A stretch of DNA of 64,000 bases from Liolophura sinensis (Eukaryota > Mollusca > Polyplacophora > Chitonida > Chitonidae). The stretch spans positions 4,969,501 through 5,033,500 of the forward strand of contig NC_088303.1 of the NCBI RefSeq assembly GCF_032854445.1, given 5' to 3'. A model generated the notes under the pieces. The model searched no databases. It saw nothing but the letters and a program-made list of their open reading frames with translations, and was not told the DNA's origin. Position numbers and translations under genes: made by a program. Positions 21,090 through 32,577 of the stretch are shown here, one piece after another (position 1 is the first letter of the stretch; every line of letters starts with the position of its first letter).

Positions 21090-22695
21090 GGTTCATGTGA
21101 TTGCAGTGGGACAGCTCATTGACCTCTGGCTGTGCTTCCTGGATTCAGTGTGTCATGGATTCATGTGACTGAAATGGGACAGCTCATTGACCTCTGGCTG
21201 TGCTTCCTAGATTCAGTGTGTCATGGATTCATGTGACTGAAATGGGACAGCTCATTGACCTCTGGCTGTGCTTCCTGGATTCAGTGTGTCATGGATTCAT
21301 GTGACTGAAATGGGACAGCTCATTGACCTCTGGTTGTGCTTCCTGGATTCAGTGTGTCATGGATTCATGTGATTGCAATGGAACAGCTCATTGACCTCTG
21401 GCTGTGCTTCCTGGATTCAGTGTGTCATGGATTCATGTGACTGAAATGGGACAGCTCATTGACCTCTGGCTGTGCTTCCTAGATTCAGTGTGTCATGGAT
21501 TCATGTGACTGAAATGGGACAGCTCATTGACCTCTGGCTGTGCTTCCTGGATTCAGTGTGTCATGGATTCATGTGATTGCAATGGAACAGCTCATTGACC
21601 TCTGGCTGTGCTTCCTAGATTCAGTGTGTCATGGATTCATGTGACTGAAATGGGACAGCTCATTGACCTCTGGCTGTGCTTCCTGGATTCAGTGTGTCAT
21701 GGATTCATGTGACTGAAATGGGACAGCTCATTGACCTCTGGCTGTGCTTCCTGGATTCAGTGTGTCATGGATTCATGTGATTGCAATGGAACAGCTCATT
21801 GACCTCTGGCTGTGCTTCCTGGATTCAGTGTGTCATGGATTCATGTGACTGAAATGGGACAGCTCATTGACCTCTGGCTGTGCTTCCTGGATTCAGTGTG
21901 TCATGTATTCATGTGACTGAAATGGGACAGCTCATTGACCTCTGGCTGTGCTTCCTGGATTCAGTGTGTCATGGATTCATGTGACTGAAATGGGACAGCT
22001 CATTGACCTCTGGCTGTGCTTCCTAGATTCAGTGTGTCATGGATTCATGTGACTGAAATGGGACAGCTCATTGACCTCTGGCTGTGCTTCCTGGATTCAG
22101 TGTGTCATGTATTCATGTGACTGAAATGGGACAGCTCGCTGACCTCTGGCTGTGCTTCCTGGATTCAGTGTGTCATGTATTCATGTGACTGAAATGGGAC
22201 AGCTCATTGACCTCTGGCTGTGCTTCCTGGACTCAGTGTGTCATGTATTCATGTGACTGAAATGGGACAGCTCATTGACCTCTGGCTGTGCTTCCTAGAT
22301 TCAGTGTGTCATGTATTCATGTGACTGAAATGGGACAGCTCATTGACCTCTGGCTGTGCTTCGTAGATTCAGTGTGTCATGGATTCATGTGACTGAAATG
22401 GGACAGCTCATTGACCTCTGGCTGTGCTTCCTAGATTCAGTGTGTCATGGATTCATGTGACTGAAATGGGACAGCTCATTGACCTCTGGCTGTGCTTCCT
22501 AGATTCAGTGTGTCATGGATTCATGTGACTGAAATGGGACAGCTCATTGACCTCTGGCTGTGCTTCCTGGATTCATTGTGTAATGGATTCATATGACTGA
22601 AATGGGACAGCTCATTGACCTCTGGCTGTGCTTCCTAGATTCAGTGTGTCATGTATTCATGCCACTGCAATGGGACAGCTCATTGACCTCTGAGC
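21090..22695. repeat. 68-bp minisatellite
   Basis: About 23 copies of a 68-bp unit containing GACAGCTCATTGACCTCTGG, CTGTGCTTCCTGGATTCAG and TGTCATGGATTCATGTGACT. Variants: CCTGG/CCTAG, GGATTC/GTATTC and GACTGAAATGGG/GATTGCAATGGA. The last form recurs at irregular spacing, as expected from unequal exchange. Confidence 0.96.
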
Positions 22696-23625
22696 TTGCA
22701 TACCATATATACCTAGATGCATTGTAAAATGGCTGACCTACACTCAAAAGTATCGTGCCTTTCAGCAAAGAACCAGGATTAGTAAACTGTTACCCTTACC
22801 CACAGTTCTCATTTAATTGATTGTTTTTGCCTAAAAATGCTTCAGTTGGCGCCCCACTAACATTTGTCAGTTTATTAATTTATGTATGTATTTATTTTAT
22901 TTACATAGGAATCTCTCTTCTTTTCGGTATGTTATAGATAGATTTATTTGCTCTGCGATTTTACACTCAGCTCAGATCTCGCCACATTAGGCTAAGCAAC
23001 AGAGGTGGTATTTGACTTTTTACCCAGTGACTAGTGCTGATCTTGGGAGCAACCCCCATGTGACAGGGAGGAGTTATTTGACGATCTGTTGCATTTGTTC
23101 ACATTAGAAACGTTCACCAGTCCTGTTGTTATAGCGAACGTGAATACCTGAGGCGTCTTAAATGCGCATGCTCATGACATATCTACTCAACATTGTACAC
23201 CACATTTTCATCCAGGGTTGTATTTAAGAAATCATAACTTTCTCATTTATATTTTCATTTGAATACATGAGATGAATTCTCCAACCATAACCACAGTAAA
23301 TTGGGCTTTTTCCATAGAAAAAATAAGGGATTTGTTTTTTCACATGTTGGCAAAGGCATCTAGGTAAATGTAAGATTTAAAAGTAAATTTGAAATGGATG
23401 GAAATATAGTGTCTGTTTTACTTTCAAAACCACTCAATCTGGGGGATGGACAACAAAGTTTCAACTTTCGTAAATTTCTGTAGTTATGTTCTCTGAAATT
23501 TCTGTGCGCATGGATATGTGTACCTGAACATTTGCTTCACACATAGCAGGTTATTTCTATGTTCTGGCATGTACATGTATTTCTGAAGTATTGTAGCGGT
23601 GTATCTACACTTGAATACTTTGCTT
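22696..23625. other. Intergenic DNA, no feature seen
   Basis: AT-rich sequence between two tandem arrays. No conserved exon, no SINE boundary and no RNA gene could be recognised. Confidence 0.5.
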
Positions 23626-23631
23626 ATCTTA

Positions 23632-24035
23632 GCCATTGTTGTAACACTGCTGTGTCGGGTTCATACCATGGGCCCAGCCATTGTTGTAACACTGCTGTGT
23701 CATGTGTATACCATGGGCCCAGCCATTGTTGTAACACTGCAGTGTCATGTTTATACCATGGGCCCAGCCATTGTTGTAACACTGCTGTGTCAGGTTTATA
23801 CCATGGGCCCAGCCATTGTTGTAACACTGCAGTGTCATGTGTATACCATGGGCCCAGCCATTGTTGTAACACGGCTGTGTCAGGTTTATACCATGGGCCC
23901 AGCCATTGTTGTAACACTGCTGTGTCAAGTTTATACCATGGGCCCAGCCATTGTTGTAACACTGCAGTGTCATGTTTATACCATGGGCCCAGCCATTGTT
24001 GTAACACTGCTGTGTCAGGTTTATACCATGGGCTT
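23632..24035. repeat. 45-bp minisatellite
   Basis: Nine copies of a 45-bp unit containing CCATTGTTGTAACACTGC and ACCATGGGCCCAG. The period is a multiple of three with no stop in several frames, so two plus and two minus open frames of 114-197 codons overlap here. None has coding support. Confidence 0.96.
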
Positions 24036-25170
24036 CCTGAACTTCTTTTACAAGTGTAGAGAATATACATTATATGTGAGAATATACGCATTATGGTTTT
24101 GTGGTTTATTAACAGTATCATTAAACCGTCAGCCTACTACTGTTTTATGTGAGGTTGATTGGTATGTCGATATCATGGATTGGTATGTATGAATACGGCC
24201 ATGATGGTATTCACACAAAATACTCAGTTTGTCATGTATGGAATTGGACATTATTTTTTAGCTGACTAACAAATACTTCTGTAACAAGGAGCAATGGAGG
24301 AGGATGGATTAGCAATGAAACAAATACTTGTGTGCATAAATTAAGCATTCAGTTGATGGCACATGTTGTGCGAAATTCATTTCAAGTCATTGCTGTTTTG
24401 AAATTAACAGATCATTCTGTACACAACTTACATCATAAACACATACTTTTGTAACATGAATGCTGCATGGGATTATTGTTTCATACTTGTTCTTAAATGT
24501 ATGCTAAATAATGTCTGAACAGGACATTTGTAAAAGTTATGTTCGCACGCTTTTATTCATGCTCACACATAAATGTTGCAGAATTGTGTTGACACCGATC
24601 TAATCTCAGTCCATCGTTATGTTATTGTCTCAGATACATGTGGATAGAAAAATCGGGTATGGGCAATTTTTGTTCATGTTTTTGTTTAAATTAAGATCAT
24701 AGAACCTGATTAAGGTTGCAGACTATTTATACATTTTGTCTCTGAGAGCTAATGGAAGTAGTGATATTGTTAGTTTTTTTTTTAAAGTTGTCTGTTTTCC
24801 ACAGCGTGTGACGAATAATTGTTTAGGTGACACCTGTGAAAGAGTTGTTACTTGCGTTAGGTTAGAACTCTATGCAATAGTGTGTCTTTCTCTTTAGACA
24901 AAGAATATTGTTTCTAAGATGGGAGAAGGGTTAGAAAATCGTGCATGATTTCCACAGTGCTGGAAAATTTCAGTGATTCTGTAGGCCTTCTTATGAACAT
25001 GCTTTGTTACCAGGTTTGATAGAAACACCGAAACCGTTGTGTTAAGGATGTATTTATTACCAGATTTTTGAAAGTCTTTTGAGCATACTAGATGAGTTTT
25101 AACTATTATAGGTGAAGTAGTTTTGTTATGGAATAAATGAAATTAGAACTTGTAGAATGTGATCATGTAT

Positions 25171-25383
25171 CCTATTTCCTCAACCTTTTTGCATATGAAA
25201 GAGCAACTTTCAGTGCAATTTATGCACATTTTTGGGGATTTTTGAGACAAAACTCAGTGGTTGGGTTGACCAAATTCAGGGCTTTACCAAAGCTATAATC
25301 GTGTCCGTTTGCACAGAATAATGCCTTCAGAATATGCTTGAATAAACGCCATGCAAACCTGCGAAAAGGTTGAAGAATTATAG
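25171..25383 (+). mobile_element. MITE family A, copy 1
   Basis: Inverted ends: CTCAACCTTTTTGCA on the left and TGCGAAAAGGTTGA on the right. Shares interior blocks TTCAGTGCAATTTATGCACA and CAGAATAATGCCTTCAGAAT with 53929-54315, and in reverse with 58483-58693. Transposase superfamily unknown. Target duplication not clear. Confidence 0.75.
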
Positions 25384-26329
25384 TATCTCCTACAGTTAAG
25401 GCTCAGTCAGTGTACCATGTGATTAGCTGACACTTTAAACATAAAAATCCATGCACATATCTCCCACCGGAATGGCATGCACATTGAGCGCCTACTGCAG
25501 GTAGAAATCTGAGGATCACATGTCCAAATGGGCATCAATGATTGTGACAAAGACCTGCGGTTTACTCGGGACACTCCAGTTATCTCCACCCATCAATCTG
25601 AGCGCAGTAGTTCAAGTGAAATATTCTGGGAACACCCAACCAAATGTGTCAACCCATTCAGGATCCTTAGCTCTTTGTGGTTGTATTTCTGTTCAGCAAA
25701 GCTTTGTGGCATCCTTTTTTTAGCAGTCCTCTTATTTTCTATCTGAATTTAATAGAAAATTGCCTATTTTGTGGACCCATTCCTGTATTAAACTTTGTTG
25801 CAAACTTGGCGTCATTATTTCAGCATTGAAGTGTACATAAGAAGCAAACTATATACACTTTACGTTATGTGCTCTGCTATTGGTAAGTATAGGCTTGTAT
25901 ACATCTGTAGAAACCTCTGTGGTGTATATCTACAATGGTCAGTTGTTCCTTATGCCCTTCAGTATATATAGGCCTACGGTACATTGTTTCAGCACATCAT
26001 TAGTTAGTTAGTGGCAGCTTTGTTCATAGGAAAACAATCACACTGGCGATGTGTTACAGCCAAGGCCTGGGTCTTGGACGCAGTGTTATGGATGTTTCCC
26101 TGTTAAATAAATACTTTTATGTACAGATGTATTGTGTGTCATTTCTCTCTTCAGTCACACCATGGTGTTTCAGATTGATGTGTGAGTTGTTTAGTGTCAC
26201 TGTGCTGTGGAATGTGAAGATAATGCTGTAGAGACCAGTGTCATATATGCATGGATCATTTAGGTTTCCTACCCAGAACCAAGTCTTGTTAAAGTGCTGT
26301 GGTTTTCGGACAAAGTGTGGTGGGTTTCG

Positions 26330-26450
26330 GACAAAGTGCGGTGGTTTCATCCGCTCGGTTTCCTCCAACCACAAACCAGAGTGGCGTCCTGTCAAGAAAA
26401 TTTTATGGTGTATGGCATTGAATCCCATTCAGTTAAATAAATGGGAGCTC
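26330..26450 (+). repeat. SINE-tail fragment
   Basis: CTCGGTTTCCTCCAACCACA, TGGTGTATGGCATTGAATCC and AGTTAAATAAATGG follow the order of the SINE 3' half at 49990-50118. Confidence 0.45.
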
Positions 26451-26605
26451 CGGAACAAGCAAAGACAAGACATTCAATATATATATCTGCAGATACAGAA
26501 CTAAACTGCAACGTTTATATTAGGGTGTCCTGTATGGTATTTTCATCATTATGGGTTTTCATACGCAACACTGAAACAAACAAAAGCGAAAGTGTTTAAC
26601 CCCTT

Positions 26606-26690
26606 ACTCAAGAATCTTTCACCCATACGGCTGCAGCAAGCGTTCTATAATGAGAGGAAATTCCACCATCGTTCGCAGCTGAGAATATTG
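26606..26690 (-). repeat. SINE fragment (minus strand)
   Basis: TACTCAAGAATCTTTCACCC, ATACGGCTGCAGCAAGCGTT, ATAATGAGAGGAAA and ACCATCGTTCGCAGCTGA match the tail-proximal half of the 6975 SINE in the same orientation. Confidence 0.6.
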
Positions 26691-26867
26691 TGGTTATAGT
26701 ATATAGCACGTAACAAATGGTTTGGTCGTCGTTTGGTCTTACAGAATGACATGTTACATACAGACGCACACGCTATGTTTGGAATTACAACCTTCGTTAA
26801 ATCCGTCTAAACCTAACAGTAGAGGCTTATTCATGACAAAGTGTCCTAAACCATACCCATACCCAAC

Positions 26868-28130
26868 CAACCAACATGTATGCAGGAAAACAATCACGAG
26901 ACTTTGAAAATGAAAAACCTTACCGCCGAAACACAGAGATACAATCATGAGAACACATTCAATGGAATGTAAACCATACCAGCAACACATACGGAGATGA
27001 AATCCTGAGAACACGTTGAGTGGAATATAACCCTTATACCAGCAACACATACGGAGATGAAATCCTAAGAACACGTTCAGTGGAATATCACCCTTATACC
27101 ACCAGCACATACGGAGATGAAATCCTGAGAACACGTTCAGTGGAATATAACCCTTATACCACCAACACATACGGAGATGAAATCCTGAGAACACGTTCGG
27201 TGGAATATAACCCTTATACCACCAAGACATACGGAGATGAAATCCTGAGAACACGTTCGGTGGAATATAACCCTTATACCACCAAGACATACGGAGATGA
27301 AATCCTGAGAACACGTTCGGTGGAATATAACCCTTATACCACCAAGACATACGGAGATGAAATCCTGAGAACACGTTCGGTGGAATATAACCCTTATACC
27401 ACCAAGACATACGGAGATGAAATCCTGAGAACACGTTCGGTGGAATATAACCCTTATACCACCAAGACATACGGAGATGAAATCCTAAGAACACGTTCGG
27501 TGGAATATAACCCTTATACCACCAAGACATACGGAGATGAAATCCTGAGAACACGTTCAGTGGAATATAACCCTTATACCACCAAGACATACGGAGATGA
27601 AATCCTGAGAACACGTTCGGTGGAATATAACCCTTATACCACCAAGACATACGGAGATGAAATCCTGAGAACACGTTCGGTGGAATATAACCCTTATACC
27701 ACCAAGACATATGGAGATGAAATCCTGAGAACACGTTCGGTGGAATATAACCCTTATACCACCAAGACATACGGAGATGAAATCCTGAGAACAAGTTCAG
27801 TGGAATATAACCCTTATACCACCAACACATACGGAGATGAAATCCTGAGAACACGTTCGGTAGAATATAACCCTTATACCACCAAGACATACGGAGATGA
27901 AATCCTGAGAACACGTTCAGTGGAATATAACGCTTATACCACCAACACATACGGAGATGAAATCCTGAGAACACGTTCGGTGGAATATAACCCTTATACC
28001 ACCAAGACATACGGAGATGAAATCCTGAGAACACGTTCGGTGGAATATAACCCTTATACCACCAAGACATACGGAGATGAAATCCTGAGAACACGTTCGG
28101 TGGAATATAACCCTTATACCACCAACACAT
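26868..28130. repeat. 60-bp satellite array
   Basis: About 20 copies of an exact 60-bp unit (26941 onward, no length changes) containing ACATACGGAGATGAAATCCT, GAGAACACGTTC and GGAATATAACCCTTATACC. A diverged unit precedes it from 26868. It carries a 398-codon plus-strand frame with no ATG in the unit and a 492-codon minus-strand frame, both 20-residue periodic. Related to the 100-bp array that follows. Confidence 0.95.
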
Positions 28131-30580
28131 ATAAATATACAACCATAACACGTAATTCCTTACCGCCATCACATAAACGGGAATATACTTTTGTGAGAAC
28201 ACGATATAGGATATAAATATTACAATCAACACGTGGGGATATACTCATGAGAACCTTGCTTACCGCCATCACATATACGGGAATATACTTTTGTGAGAAC
28301 ACGATATAGGATATGAATATTACCATCAACACGTGGGGATATACTCATGAGAACCTTGCTTACCGCCATCACATATACGGGAATATACTTTTGTGAGAAC
28401 ACGATATAGGATATGAATATTACCATCAACACGTGGGGATATACTCATGACAACCTTGCTTACCACCATCACATATATGGGAATATACTTTTGTGAGAAC
28501 ACGATATAGGATATGAATATTACCATCAACACGTGGGGATATACTCATGACAACCTTGCTTACCGCCATCACATATATGGGAATATACTTTTGTGAGAAC
28601 ACGATATAGGATATAAATATTACAATCAACACGTGGGGATATACTCATGAGAACCTTGCTTACCACCATCACATATACGGGAATATACTTTTGTGAGAAC
28701 ATGATATAGGATATGAATATTACCATCAACACATGGGGATATACTCATGAGAACCTTGCTTACCGCCAATACATATACGGGAATATACTTTTGTGAGAAC
28801 ACAATATAGGATATGAATATTACCATCAACACGTGGGGATATACTCATGAGAACCTTGCTTACCGCCATCACATATACGGGAATATGCTTTTGTGAGAAC
28901 ACGATATAGGATATGAATATTACAATCAACACGTGGGGATATACTCATGAGAACCTTGCTTACCGCCATCACATATATGGGAATATACTTTTGTGAGAAC
29001 ACGATATAGGATATGAATATTACAATCAACACGTGGGGATATACTCATGAGAACCTTGCTTACCGCCATCACATATACGGGAATATACTTTTGTGAGAAC
29101 ACGATATAGGATATAAATATTACAATCAACATGTGGGGATATACTCATGAGAACCTTGCTTACCACCATCACATATACGGGAATATACTTTTGTGAGAAC
29201 ACGATATAGGATATGAATATTACCATCAACACGTGGGGATATACTCATGAGAACCTTGCTTACCGCCATCACATATATGAGAATATACTTTTGTGAGAAC
29301 ACGATATAGGATATGAATATTACCATCAACATGTGGGGATATACTCATGAGAACCTTGCTTACCGCCATCACATATACGAGAATATACTATTGTGAGAAC
29401 ACGATATAGGATATAAATATTACAATCAACACATGGGGATATACTCATGAGAACCTTGCTTACCGCCATCACATATACGGGAATATACTTTTGTGAGAAC
29501 ACGATATAGGATATGAATATTACCATCAACACGTGGGGATATACTCATGAGAACCTTGCTTACCGCCATCACATATACGGGAATATACTTTTGTGAGAAC
29601 ACGATATAGGATATGAATATTACAATCAACATGTGGGGATATACTCATGAGAACCTTGCTTACCGCCATCACATATACGGGAATATGCTTTTGTGAAAAC
29701 ACGATATAGGATATAAATATTACAATCAACACATGGGGATATACTCATGAGAACCTTGCTTACCGCCATCACATATATGGGAATATACTTTTGTGAGAAC
29801 ACGATATAGGATATGAATATTACCATCAACACGTGGGGATATACTCATGAGAACCTTGCTTACCGCCATCACATATACGGGAATATACTTTTGTGAGAAC
29901 ACAATATAGGATATGAATATTACAATCAACACGTGGGGATATACTCATGAAAACCTTGCTTACCACCATCACATATACGGGAATATACTTTTGTGAGAAC
30001 ACGATATAGGATATGAATATTACCATCAACACATGGGGATATACTCATGAGAACCTTGCTTACCACCATCACATATACGGGAATATGCTTTTGTGAGAAC
30101 ACAATATAGGATATGAATATTACAATCAACACGTGGGGATATACTCATGAGAACCTTGCTTACCACCATCACATATACGGGAATATACTTTTGTGAGAAC
30201 ACGATATAGGATATGAATATTACCATCAACACGTGGGGATATACTCATGAGAACCTTGCTTACCGCCAATACATATACGGGAATATACTTTTGTGAGAAC
30301 ACGATATAGGATATAAATATTACCGCCATTATGCACATACATGCATGCAGGGAAATGATCATGAGAACATGGACTTTCTGGAATAACAAGGCTAGCTTAC
30401 CGTCAGCACACATATACGGAAAAATTTTCATGAGAACACGTCCTTGAACAAAAACCTATCCTATACCACCAACATATATACGGCGATATAATCGACAGAA
30501 GAATGGACATTCATATAATCTAACCTCATTCACCGTCAACATACATACGTGAAAATCATCATGCATGAGATTGACGTTTC
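28131..30580. repeat. 100-bp satellite array (60 + 40 composite) with diverged end
   Basis: About 22 units of exactly 100 bp beginning at 28161, 28261 and so on to 30261. Bases 1-60 of the unit (TACCGCCATCACATATACGG, TTTTGTGAGAACACGATATA) align with the 60-bp monomer. Bases 61-100 (TACCATCAACACGTGGGGAT, ATACTCATGAGAAC) look like a second, shortened monomer. Increasingly diverged monomers continue from 30320 to about 30580. Confidence 0.93.
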
Positions 30581-31218
30581 TAGATAATTTTTCTGTACTC
30601 ATATATAAGACATCAGCGATGTGTACTTCTTAGACAAAATAGTACTCACATGAAGTATTTCAAATTCACTTAAAGAATTTATTGCAGTGTTTAAGTTTAA
30701 ACTAGGTAAACTGTATTGTTTAATACAAGGTTTAATAAAAATGGTTTGACGCCCATCTGAATTTTATCTGCAGTTCAGTTTATTAGTGCACAGCAAGTGT
30801 TGGACTTTCCCAAGTTTATGTGTTACATTATTGTATAAATGTGTTGAAATAAGAGAACAAAATTGGGACAAAAATACGGCCTTGTGTTACGCCTGCTAGA
30901 AACAACACGTTTTTGACATTGTGTTTTTAATAAATGGCGGTATGACAATGCTTATGGTATACTATAATAATAAATTATAATATAATTATAAAATTATAAA
31001 ATTACACTTCCAGCATAAACAATATCAATTAATTTGTCACCAAGCCTTGAAAATACTCAGGATAAATGTATAGTCTTATTTTTGTACAAAACAACTGTCG
31101 TATACATAGGCCTACATAAACGGTATTAAATAAATTAGAATTTCTTCAAAATATGCACTTTAGAGGCAACTAAATGTCACGATGTCATTACTTTGGTGCT
31201 GAAATGTCATTTTCCCAA
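30581..31218. other. AT-rich intergenic DNA
   Basis: Very AT-rich, including ATAATAATAAATTATAATAT-type runs near 30965-31005. No gene or element boundary seen before the hAT element. Confidence 0.5.
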
Positions 31219-31238
31219 TATATATACAGACCTCTCAA

Positions 31239-31320
31239 CTCTCACGCATTCGGCGTGAGACTCACGCATTCGGCTTCAATCTCACGCTCTCACGCAGCTA
31301 CTTTAAAATCTCACGCATTC
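31239..31320 (+). repeat. Subterminal CTCACGC motif cluster of the hAT element
   Basis: CTCACGC occurs at 31241, 31261, 31281, 31289 and 31310, with the inverted form GCGTGAG at 31253. Short repeated motifs just inside hAT ends are known transposase-binding sites in studied family members; that role here is inference. Confidence 0.7.
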
Positions 31321-31896
31321 TGAAGGTTTAGGGTAAAAAATAAAAAAAACACTGGTAATTGTTGCTTTGCTTATGATATTTAACTGACCAAAGTACGGGT
31401 CGTGTCTTCAGTCATCCGAGGGAATTTCGCATGTTTATTTTTAACCTCCCCAGAGTTGTCGTTCCTGCTTCACCTACTGATTGAAAAGGAACGATAACTC
31501 TGGATAGAGATTGCGACGACAGTTCAGATACACGCAATATCTGGCACCACGTGATCTGTCAAAATGTCGGACACGCGGCACAGTTCAGATTCCGATTCCA
31601 CCTTGGACGACATTCTACCCGTAAAACGGACCAAATATACAGGAGCCGCCACTTACAAAAGCAAATTCAATAGAGAATGGATCAAGAAATATCCATTCAT
31701 CAGCGCTGTGGAAGGTGACAGTTCTAAGTTTTACTGCAATATTTGTACTCGAAATTTGTCCTGTTCCCATCAAGGGGAAACTGATGTAAAACGTCACATC
31801 AGCAGTGATACCCATCAGCAATTTGTGAAGACGAAGAGCAAACAACCTACAATTTCCAGTATGTTTGCTGGCCAGTCATCTGACCTGAATACCAAG

Positions 31897-32577
31897 GTGA
31901 TTTTTAATTCTAATCTTTTGAAGCTTTATTTTTTCGTTGTTTTTCAATACCTCTGTTATCGATAGGCCATTATCATATTATATATTAACTTGAGCAATCT
32001 CATCGAAGGTATTATCTACCCTTGAAGTACCAGTGCTGTATATTATTATCGTTAGATATCAGTATGAACGTACATTTAGGGGCCTACCGATAAATTACGT
32101 TGACTGCCGAGTGTTGAGAAGGACATTAGTAGGTTTATCTATTATTTGTTTGTTTTTGCGATGTATCTCCCTTATTAAAACCATTATGTAATGATTCTCA
32201 CACTCACCTACTACCCTCGAAAACAAAACAACGCTTTTCATTAAGACCATTCCGTGCCCGAGCGGTTACCGTGCAACGCACAATGATCGCTGAAGGCGCA
32301 CACCAATGAGGTTGTGAATTCATATTCAGTTCCCGTTGACTTTGTCTCCAGCTTTACGTGCGAATTAAGGTTTGCCAGCAACCTGCAGGAGGCCGCGGGT
32401 TCCTGCCGGGCACCGCCTGGTTTCCTGCCACATTAACGCTGTCATATGAGTGGAATAATCTGGAGCACGGCGTAAAACTCCAATCAATCAAACAATCATT
32501 AAAACCATGGACATGCTATTATTGTTTTCATATAAGCGCTGTGCTTATTCAAATATCAATGTATTTTTATATTACAG
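31897..32577 (+). other. Intron of the hAT transposase
   Basis: 681 bases with in-frame stops. Joining 31896 to 32578 fuses LNTK to VIRAEVKMATLLANQN in phase 0, which suits hAT proteins. About 244 bases of the intron are a later SINE insertion (32252-32495). Confidence 0.8.
32252..32495 (+). mobile_element. SINE with Ser/Leu-tRNA-like head, inside the hAT intron
   Basis: Head GTGCCCGAGCGGTTACCGTG resembles the A-box region of a class II tRNA. The tail AGCACGGCGTAAAACTCCAA resembles the tail of the other SINEs. Target duplications TCATTAAGACCAT (32239-32251) and TCATTAAAACCAT (32496-32508) differ at one base. Confidence 0.85.

Noticed and set aside
23559-24192. Four overlapping frames of 114-197 codons on both strands
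   Set aside because: 45-bp minisatellite with stop-free frames; no protein similarity recognised.
26754-28232. 492-codon minus-strand and 398-codon plus-strand frames
   Set aside because: Produced by the 60-bp satellite on both strands. The plus frame opens on GTG with no ATG in the unit, and no splice or promoter context is seen.
28161-30320. CRISPR-like regular repeats
   Set aside because: Units are contiguous 100-bp repeats with no unique spacers, and the DNA is eukaryotic.
28114-30431. Series of 68-codon minus-strand frames every 100 bases
   Set aside because: One per 100-bp satellite unit; a periodic shadow, not a gene family.
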